This document shows, one piece after another, positions 58,671 through 64,000 of a stretch of DNA of 64,000 nt. The notes beneath the pieces are model-generated. The model was given only the letters and a program-made list of their open reading frames with translations, made no database searches and had not been told where the DNA came from. The stretch is taken from contig NC_010162.1 in the NCBI RefSeq assembly GCF_000067165.1, positions 2,046,001 to 2,110,000 of the forward strand. The letters run 5' to 3'. How positions within the stretch are numbered: position 1 is the stretch's first letter; every line of letters begins with the position of its first letter. The translations under genes and the position numbers were made by a program. Source of the DNA: Sorangium cellulosum So ce56 (GTDB taxonomy: Bacteria; Myxococcota_A; Polyangia; Polyangiales; Polyangiaceae).

Positions 58671-59558
58671 ATGAACGTTCAGCGTCGTATCAACAATCAT
58701 CGATTCGCCTCCGCGCTCTGGCTCGCGCTCTCGATGGCCCCGTTCGCCGCGGGCTGTCAGGTGGAGGTGGCCGACGAGGCCGTCGAGCCGATCGCCTCCG
58801 AGGCGCAGGAGGCGAGGGCAGGCGGCACCATCTCGGTGGCCCTCTGCGGCGGCCTGCTCGGCCTCACCTGCAAGCCCGGCTTCTTCTGTGATTACGAGAT
58901 CGATGCCATGTGTGGCGCGGGCGATCAGTGGGGCGCCTGCACGCCCATCCCGAAGATGTGCACGAAGGAGTACGACCCTGTCTGCGGCTGCGACGGCAAG
59001 ACGTACGGCAACGAGTGCGCGGCGAACGCGGCGGGCGTGTCGGTGGCGTCGCTCGGCGCGTGCGGGGCTCCCGAGGAGCAGGCGTGCGGCGGCATCGCCG
59101 GCCTCGTGTGCGAGCGCGGGTTCTTCTGCGACTACGGCCCGGAGGCCCAGTGCGGCGCGGGCGATCAGACGGGCACCTGCGAGCGCATCCCGGAGGCGTG
59201 CCTGGACGTGTACGACCCGGTCTGCGGCTGCGACGGGAAGACGTATGGCAACGCCTGTTACGCGAACGCGGCGGGCGTGTCGGTTGCGTCGTCCGGCGAG
59301 TGCGGGGATGTCGGGGAGCAGGCGTGCGGCGGCATCGCCGGCCTCGCGTGCGAGCGCGGGTTCTTCTGCGACTACAGCCCGGAGGCCCAGTGCGGCGCGG
59401 GCGATCAGATGGGCACGTGCGAGCCCACCCCGCAGGCCTGCCTCCATGTGTACGATCCGGTCTGCGGCTGCGACGGGCGGACGTACAGCAACGCCTGCAC
59501 CGCGAACGCGGCGGGGGTGTCGGTGGCGTCGCGCGGCGCCTGCGACGCGCGCCTGTGA
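58671..59558 (+). CDS. Secreted three-domain Kazal-type serine-protease inhibitor
   Basis: A 295-residue protein with a signal peptide and a Cys at about position 29 (FAAGC), then three near-identical modules of about 75 residues. Each module has a Cys-rich lead (CGGIAGLVCERGFFCDYGPE) and a Kazal domain with VYDPVCGCDGKTYGNACYAN and AAGVSVAS. The Kazal fold inhibits serine proteases through a loop before the CGCDGKTY motif; the three copies have different P1-region residues, so specificity may differ. GGAGAG lies 5 bases before the ATG. The 3' end runs into a 29-bp tandem repeat that contains the last seven codons and the stop. Confidence 0.88.
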   Translation: MNVQRRINNHRFASALWLALSMAPFAAGCQVEVADEAVEPIASEAQEARAGGTISVALCGGLLGLTCKPGFFCDYEIDAMCGAGDQWGACTPIPKMCTKEYDPVCGCDGKTYGNECAANAAGVSVASLGACGAPEEQACGGIAGLVCERGFFCDYGPEAQCGAGDQTGTCERIPEACLDVYDPVCGCDGKTYGNACYANAAGVSVASSGECGDVGEQACGGIAGLACERGFFCDYSPEAQCGAGDQMGTCEPTPQACLHVYDPVCGCDGRTYSNACTANAAGVSVASRGACDARL

Positions 59559-59646
59559 AGCGCGGCGCCTGCGACGCGCGCCTGTGAAGCGCGGCGCCTG
59601 CGACGCGCGCCTGTGAAGCGCGGCGCCTGCGACGCGCGCCTGTGAG
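59531..59646. repeat. Four-copy 29-bp tandem repeat at the end of the Kazal gene
   Basis: Units starting at 59531, 59560, 59589 and 59618 are almost identical and each contains the sequence encoding RGACDARL and a TGA. Because 29 is not a multiple of three, extra copies cannot extend the protein. The array looks like replication slippage of the gene end. Confidence 0.92.
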
Positions 59647-59659
59647 TGGGCGCTTTGAG

Positions 59660-59945
59660 CACCCTCTGCCACACCGGCGGTGGAGCGGATGATCCGATCG
59701 ACGCACAGCAGGGCGTCGGCCCCTCGATTCCCCTGAATCGAGGGGCCGACTGCGCCTCGCACCGCGCTGAAAGCCAAAGAAGCGCACGCTCGCGCACCCG
59801 TCGCGCCACCTCGCTGTCATCGTCCTTTGAAGGCGGCGGCGCATCGTGGAAGCGCACGCCCATGGCGGTCTTCTCGAAAACGCCGTCGATTGCCAGCGTG
59901 TGAAAATGGACGTGAACGTTCAAGCTCGAGCCGAATCTCTGAAGG
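59660..59945 (-). pseudogene. IS91-type transposase remnant
   Basis: The minus strand reads SSLNVHVHFHTLAIDGVF, then EKTAMGVRFHDAPPPSKDDD and ARRVRERALLWL. The pattern LN.HVHFH.L..DGV and the F..APPP.D.....A.RV.R segment match the middle of IS91-type Y2 transposases. Neither the start, the tyrosine motif nor the end is present. The fragment stops about 100 bp before a 2OG-Fe dioxygenase gene that looks foreign. Confidence 0.6.
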
Positions 59946-60045
59946 AGGGTGGCGGGTCTATCTGCGGCCCGCGCGACCGCCGAAGCCCGCGCTGCGCAGG
60001 TGCAGCGCGGGCAGCGCGGCCGGCTGCCTGGTAAACTCGCAGGCG

Positions 60046-60774
60046 ATGGAACTCACGCCCGCCTTCACTTATCCCGCGCAGGTGCCCGTGCTGCTGCGCC
60101 AGCAGGGCTATGCGGTGCTCAGCCCGCAGGGCGTCGCCGAGCTCACGGGCTGCGACCTGGGCGAGCTGCATGCGCTGCGGCCCTCCTGGGACGACCTGCC
60201 GCCGGACCGCTACCTCAAGGACGGCGGGCGCTACCGCAGCCGGCGGCACTCGTGCTTCGTGGTCGAAGGCGGCGCGGTGCGCCAGGCGCCGCGTCGCGCG
60301 CACTGGCAGCCCGTCGAATACAACGCGCTGCACGGCGGCATGCAGCGGTGGTTCGAGCCGATGCAGCCGCAAGTGGTGGATCCGCCCGCCTGGGCGCGCC
60401 TGCTGCGTGCGCTCGGGCAGGTCGCTTCCGGCCGCAAGGGCGAGCAGCCCTGGTTCGTCGAGGCGCACCAGTTCCGCATCGATACGCAAGGGGGGATCGG
60501 CCGCCCCACGCCGGAAGGCGCGCACCGCGACGGCGTGGATCTCGTGGCGGTGTTCCTCGTCGGGCGTGAGGGCATCAAGGGTGGCGAGACGCGTGTCTTC
60601 CAGGCGGACGGGCCCGCAGGCCAGCGATTCACGCTCACCGAGCCGTGGAGCCTGCTGTTGCTGGACGACGAGCGCGTGATCCACGAGACGACGCCCATCC
60701 AGCCCGCCGGCGAGCTCGGCCATCGCGACACGCTGGTGCTGACGTACCGCGCGGGCGGCTTCCAGGGCGCCTGA
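60046..60774 (+). CDS. 2-oxoglutarate/Fe(II) dioxygenase-family protein, probably acquired
   Basis: A 242-residue protein of the 2OG-Fe dioxygenase family. The iron site fits His160-x-Asp162 (EGAHRDGVD) with His213 (RVIHETTP), inside a double-stranded beta-helix with VAVFLVGREGIKGGETRVFQ and FTLTEPWSLLLLDD. Related enzymes hydroxylate amino acids or small molecules. Codon use (many CTG, CAG and CGC codons in a different balance), the upstream GGTAAACTCGCAGGCG and the adjacent IS91-type remnant suggest transfer from a betaproteobacterium or similar donor; that is inference. The ATG at 60046 is the first codon of a clean N-terminus. Confidence 0.85.
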   Translation: MELTPAFTYPAQVPVLLRQQGYAVLSPQGVAELTGCDLGELHALRPSWDDLPPDRYLKDGGRYRSRRHSCFVVEGGAVRQAPRRAHWQPVEYNALHGGMQRWFEPMQPQVVDPPAWARLLRALGQVASGRKGEQPWFVEAHQFRIDTQGGIGRPTPEGAHRDGVDLVAVFLVGREGIKGGETRVFQADGPAGQRFTLTEPWSLLLLDDERVIHETTPIQPAGELGHRDTLVLTYRAGGFQGA

Positions 60775-60776
60775 TC

Positions 60777-62177
60777 ATGCTCTCCCGACGCACCTGCGCT
60801 GCCGTCCTCGCCTCGCTCGCCGCGGCCCGCTGCGTCCCCGCCCCGACGCTCGCCCCGGCTCCGGCTCCGGCGGCCGCGAGCGGACCTCCTCCCGCTGCCC
60901 CTCACCGCCCTCCGCCCGAGGCGACCACCGCCAACGCCGGCGCGGCGCGCTGCCAGCTCCGCGGCCCCTCCGATCTTGGCGCCCTGGCCGCCGGAGGCGC
61001 CTTCGCCCTGGGCTTCGGCGACCGCGGCGGGCTCGCGGTGTGGGCCGGCCCTGGAGGCGCACGCGCGAGGCCGCTCACCGCATTCGCGGAGCCGGTGGGC
61101 GCCGAGGTCGCGCTCGCCTTGCCGAAGGACGCGGCGCCGCGGGAGGTGGTGCCCGTCGCCGGCGGCTTCGTCGTGCTCGCCCAGCGCCTCGCCGTGCGCC
61201 CGCTCGCCTGCGCGTCGCGCTGCGTCGACGCGACCTGCTCCTCGTGGCCGGCGGGCACGCCGCAACCGCACGTCTGTTCCCGGCCCTGCTGGCGCCCGTG
61301 CCCCGGGCTCGAGCCGGTTGGCCTCGTCGCCCAGCGCACCGACTCCGCAGGATGTGCTCTCGGCGCGTGGGTGCCTCTCCAGGGCGGCCCCTTCGACATC
61401 GAAGCCGTGATCCCCGGGACGGACCGCGCCTTCGCGCTCGTCACGGGCAAGGACTTCATCTCAATCCACGTGCCGGCCGCACGCGCGCCGGCCGTGCGCT
61501 CGTGCGCCGCACGCGCGCCGGCCAGCGACGCTCTCGAGGTGACAAGGAGCGAGCTGCCGGCCGCCGACTACGCGCTTCCCGTGCGGGGCTCCGGCCCGCC
61601 GACCCTCCTGCTCCTCGACGAGGGCGGCGCGCTGCGCGTCGTCGGCCCCGGCGGCGTGCGCTCGGTACAAGGCAACTTCACCGACGCGCTCTCCGGGCGG
61701 CTCCTCGACGCCCGCCTCCAGGCCCGCTGGGGGCCCGACGGCAGGATCCACGTCGCGCGGCAGGTCTGGCTGATCTCCATGGATACCGTCCAGTACGCCG
61801 TCCTCGACGCCATCGACGCTCCCGGCGCGGCCAGCGCCGGCGGCGCCCTCGACCACCTCGCGCTGCGCCTCGACGGCGCCGCCGAGCGCGGCGCGCTCCG
61901 GACGCCCTTCGCCGAGTACGTCGAGCCACACGGCGAGCGCGGGCGCTTCCGGCGGCGAACGTGGCTCCATCGCACCGTCGGCGAGGACATCGACCTGCGC
62001 GCGGCCGATCCGGACGCCAGCGACGCGCGCGCGCGGGTCGCCTGGTCCGGCGAGGCCTTTGCGATCACCTACGCCGTTCCGCGTGGAGGCGTCGCGGCCC
62101 TCCGGGCCGTTGCCGCCGACTGCTCCGGCGCCAGCGCAGGCGGCAATACCGCGGAGACGCAGGCTACGCAGGACTGA
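60777..62177 (+). CDS. Exported protein of unknown function
   Basis: A 466-residue protein with a signal peptide (LSRRTCAAVLASLAAARCVP) and a Pro/Ala linker, then a long region of repeated strands such as AFALGFGDRGGLAVWAGPGG, GFVVLAQRLAVRPLAC and FAITYAVPRGGVAALRAVAA. Cys pairs (CASRCVDATC, CSRPCWRPC) occur in the middle. The strand pattern suggests a beta-propeller or other repeat fold, but no family is recognised. The start follows the dioxygenase stop by 2 bp (TGATCATG), so the two genes are likely cotranscribed. Confidence 0.65.
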   Translation: MLSRRTCAAVLASLAAARCVPAPTLAPAPAPAAASGPPPAAPHRPPPEATTANAGAARCQLRGPSDLGALAAGGAFALGFGDRGGLAVWAGPGGARARPLTAFAEPVGAEVALALPKDAAPREVVPVAGGFVVLAQRLAVRPLACASRCVDATCSSWPAGTPQPHVCSRPCWRPCPGLEPVGLVAQRTDSAGCALGAWVPLQGGPFDIEAVIPGTDRAFALVTGKDFISIHVPAARAPAVRSCAARAPASDALEVTRSELPAADYALPVRGSGPPTLLLLDEGGALRVVGPGGVRSVQGNFTDALSGRLLDARLQARWGPDGRIHVARQVWLISMDTVQYAVLDAIDAPGAASAGGALDHLALRLDGAAERGALRTPFAEYVEPHGERGRFRRRTWLHRTVGEDIDLRAADPDASDARARVAWSGEAFAITYAVPRGGVAALRAVAADCSGASAGGNTAETQATQD

Positions 62178-62740
62178 CCAGGACCCGAATCGACGGCGCC
62201 CTCCGCCCGCTCCGCCCGGGTCCGAAGTCCGGCGTGGGCTCGATCCGCCGGACGTGGACCGTCGCCTCGACGTGCGCGCCGAGATCGTCACCCTCGCTCC
62301 CGGAACGCTTGCAGCGGCACCACGGGTGCGCTGGGCGGCAGCCCGTCCTCGTCCTGCCCCGGCCGGACCGACGAGCGCAGGAAGCCCCGCGACGTCCGCC
62401 ATCGCCTGCAACGCGCCCTGGCCGAACACAAATCCTCCCGTCGCCGGCCGGCGAAGACGCGCCGGCTCGATCCGGTTTTGTTCGGCGCTCCAGGAGCTGC
62501 ACTGACACTCTCACAAGAACCGTCTCAGGGGGGCCAGCTCACGATCTGCGCGAGCATGCGCTCCTCGGGAACGACGTCGCGGCGAGGTGCCGGCAGCGCG
62601 CCTGGATCTTCCGAGGCGCGCGGCCGCCGCAGGCGCTCGAAGGCCGCGAACGCCTGCGAGCGGTTCTACGAAACGCGCGCCGGATAACCACTTGTTGAAC
62701 GAAACCGCGCTTCGCGCGGTAGCAGTCAAGCCGCGAGCTC
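62178..62740. other. Region without a recognised gene
   Basis: Several open frames cross these 560 bases on both strands, but none has a start with a ribosome-binding site, a family match or a signal peptide. One minus-strand frame ends QAFRERG like a fragment of a larger protein. Probably degraded coding DNA. Confidence 0.4.
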
Positions 62741-63157
62741 TTACTTGAGCCCAGGTTGAGATTCGTGCAGCAGCGTTCCGAGCGCATCTTCTGGAACGGT
62801 GAAGTCGCTGCCGGACTCTGACGGTCTCCACCCTCGCTGCAATGCATACTCGATGACCCGTCGTACGAGAGCCGATGAGACGACGGTTTCTTGATGAGGG
62901 GTGAGCAGGGAGACGACGCCGTTCCCGCAAGGAACGGTCACCTCAGCGTGGTGGATGGGCGTGCGATAGACCGGCACCCACGCGAGCAGCTTCTGACCAC
63001 GACCGCATTCATGCTGAACGACGAGGGTGAGCCTGCGGGCCCTGAGGACATCGTCCCATGCGGAGGCGTTCTCAATCCAACGCTCCGGCTCGGTAACGAG
63101 CCATCGGTAGCGCTCGTCGTCGATCACAATTGTCCGGGCTCGGCGAGGAAGACCCAT
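62741..63157 (-). CDS. Conserved small protein of unknown function
   Basis: A 138-residue soluble protein beginning MGLPRRARTIVIDDERYRWL. It has the pattern of a family common in Polyangiaceae: a basic start, a YRW strand, a central VVQHECGRGQKLLAWVPVYR region, and a C-terminal SSALVRRVIEYALQRGWRPS segment. Such proteins occur beside toxin or contact-system genes in other genomes, and an immunity or adaptor role is possible; this is inference. No partner gene is recognised here. Confidence 0.7.
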   Translation of the reverse strand: MGLPRRARTIVIDDERYRWLVTEPERWIENASAWDDVLRARRLTLVVQHECGRGQKLLAWVPVYRTPIHHAEVTVPCGNGVVSLLTPHQETVVSSALVRRVIEYALQRGWRPSESGSDFTVPEDALGTLLHESQPGLK

Positions 63158-63505
63158 GCCTGCGAAGTCTACTCGAACAGGCTGCGTCGCGCCCGAGGCT
63201 TGAAACAGCGGCGTCCTCCCTGGACGGTCGAGCCGCCAAACACAAACCGCGCGTCCGCTGGCGCCGACTGGATCTCGATCAAGCCGGCGCGATCCCCAGC
63301 CACCGGCACCGCGGCAGCCAGCTGGGCCTGCTTCGACGCGCGCGCCCGCTCCGGTGACTGTCTGCGCTCGAGACCGGTTTCTCTGGCTGGATTTCCGACG
63401 TGCGGAACGATGGAGCCATCGCTCATCTCGCGCTCCGGCGCGATCCTGTTGAAGCGGTCGGAACCGAACGTCCCTGAGCGTCAGCGAAGGACACCGCGGC
63501 CCCGC
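63158..63505. other. Short region without a supported gene
   Basis: A minus-strand frame (63426-63169) with plausible composition is present but has no family or convincing start. No hairpin or repeat is evident apart from similarity of its right end to 48747-48790, which continues the duplicated amidohydrolase tail. Confidence 0.4.
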
Positions 63506-64000
63506 CTACCTGCGCAGGAGGCGCCCCTGCCGGGTCTTGCTCGTCAGCGCGCCGTCCTGCGCCACCACCTCGCCGGTGATCAGGACGGCGCGGATCCCCG
63601 ACGGCGGCGCGGCGGCCCGCCGCGGCGTCGTGTTGTCCGCCACCGTGGCCGGATCGAACACGACGAGATCCGCCCAGTGCCCGGGCAAGATGCGCCCCAC
63701 GTCGCGGAGCCCGATCCGCTCGGCGGGCAGCGAGGTCATCCGGCGCACGGCCTCCTCGAGCCGGAACAGGCCGACGTCGCGGCTGTAGTGGCCGAGCACC
63801 CGCGGGAACGTGCCGAACGACGCCGGGTTGTGCTGGCCGCGCCGGGTGAGGATCGCGTCGGTCTCGAACGCGCAGAGCGGGTGCGAGAGCACGGCCCGGA
63901 GCGGCTCGTCGTGCGCATCGACGCCCGAGTACGTGTTCAGGAGGACGCGCGCCTTGCCGTCGCTCACGCGGGCGACGTGCACGTAGGCGTCGAACTCGCT
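63506..64000 (-). CDS. Amidohydrolase (N-acyl-D-amino-acid deacylase-like), C-terminal part (runs off the right edge)
   Basis: The last 164 codons of a gene that continues beyond the window. Segments fit the end of D-aminoacylase-type amidohydrolases: HPLCAFETDAILTRRGQHNP contains the metal-binding Asp strand, followed by GTFPRVLGHYSRDVG, the RLEEAVRRMTSLPAERIGLR segment, GRILPGHWADLVVFDP and the final beta-sandwich strands EVVAQDGALTSKTRQGRLLRR. Such enzymes deacylate N-acyl-D-amino acids or related amides with zinc. A fragment of a near-identical tail is found at 48771-48846 on the same strand, 14.7 kb away. Confidence 0.85.
   Translation of the reverse strand, partial: SEFDAYVHVARVSDGKARVLLNTYSGVDAHDEPLRAVLSHPLCAFETDAILTRRGQHNPASFGTFPRVLGHYSRDVGLFRLEEAVRRMTSLPAERIGLRDVGRILPGHWADLVVFDPATVADNTTPRRAAAPPSGIRAVLITGEVVAQDGALTSKTRQGRLLRR

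Noticed and set aside
58671..58682. ATGAACGTTCAG, similar to the operator core
   Set aside because: It is the start of the Kazal gene (codons for MNVQ) without symmetrical flanks.
59911..59922. GTGAACGTTCAA, similar to the 27.9-kb LacI-type operator
   Set aside because: It lies inside the IS91-type coding remnant (LNVHVH codons), lacks the flanking promoter elements and is not a full palindrome.

Overview
This looks like chromosomal DNA of a large-genome myxobacterium, most likely Sorangium/Polyangiaceae. The GC content is very high. There are many lipoproteins with Gly/Ser/Ala-rich linkers, Hanks-type kinases and cyclases, and a DUF1592/DUF1552 pair. Myxobacterial Cys-rich CGDG repeats occur, as do carbohydrate-active proteins (GH44, CBM3, a CBM6 remnant). 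No rRNA, tRNA or CRISPR array was recognised.

Layout. 0-6.4 kb: 5' part of a kinase-like signalling gene, a Tat-type beta-lactamase-fold serine hydrolase, a Na+/H+ antiporter and an exported amidase. 6.5-11.8 kb: an operon on the minus strand, DUF1592 - DUF1552 - GH44 glucanase, behind a promoter with a LacI-type palindrome. A near-copy of that ~99-bp promoter lies at 27.9 kb, before a decayed CBM6 fragment. 11.9-19.6 kb: divergent envelope and signalling pairs (OmpA protein + adenylate cyclase; LysM/FecR protein + Ser/Thr kinase). 19.7-26.2 kb: GST, beta-barrel protein, a GST remnant, a spermidine-synthase-like protein split in two genes, and an IS1182-type element with perfect 118-bp inverted ends. 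26.3-33.2 kb: secreted hydrolase, FMN reductase, a trypsin-like protease fused to a cellulose-binding CBM3, and a repeat lipoprotein. 33.2-36.0 kb: a three-gene ECF sigma cluster joined by GTGA overlaps. 36.4-40.5 kb: ribosome-hibernation-like protein, HdeD-like protein, SCP2 protein, glycogen debranching enzyme. 40.5-46.3 kb: a five-gene operon for oxidative, non-phosphorylative sugar or sugar-acid breakdown. 46.5-54.8 kb: cupin, receptor-L lipoprotein, gene remnants, ADH, AraC regulator, VOC protein, lipoprotein. 54.8-64 kb: YciI protein, di-haem lipoprotein, Kazal inhibitor with a 29-bp tandem repeat at its end, IS91-type remnant, 2OG-Fe dioxygenase, and the 3' end of an amidohydrolase.

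Functional reading. Several genes fit a soil polymer degrader: glucanase, cellulose-anchored protease, polysaccharide-binding remnants, sugar-acid catabolism and glycogen debranching. The most notable signals are the twin 99-bp LacI-type promoters, one of which drives the DUF1592/DUF1552/GH44 operon, the protease-CBM3 fusion, and the nested-palindrome ends of the IS element. Many truncated fragments (GST, CBM6, CXXCH protein, RCC1, ArsR, amidohydrolase tail, IS91, frameshifted lipoprotein) show that intergenic regions here are remnants of active gene loss.
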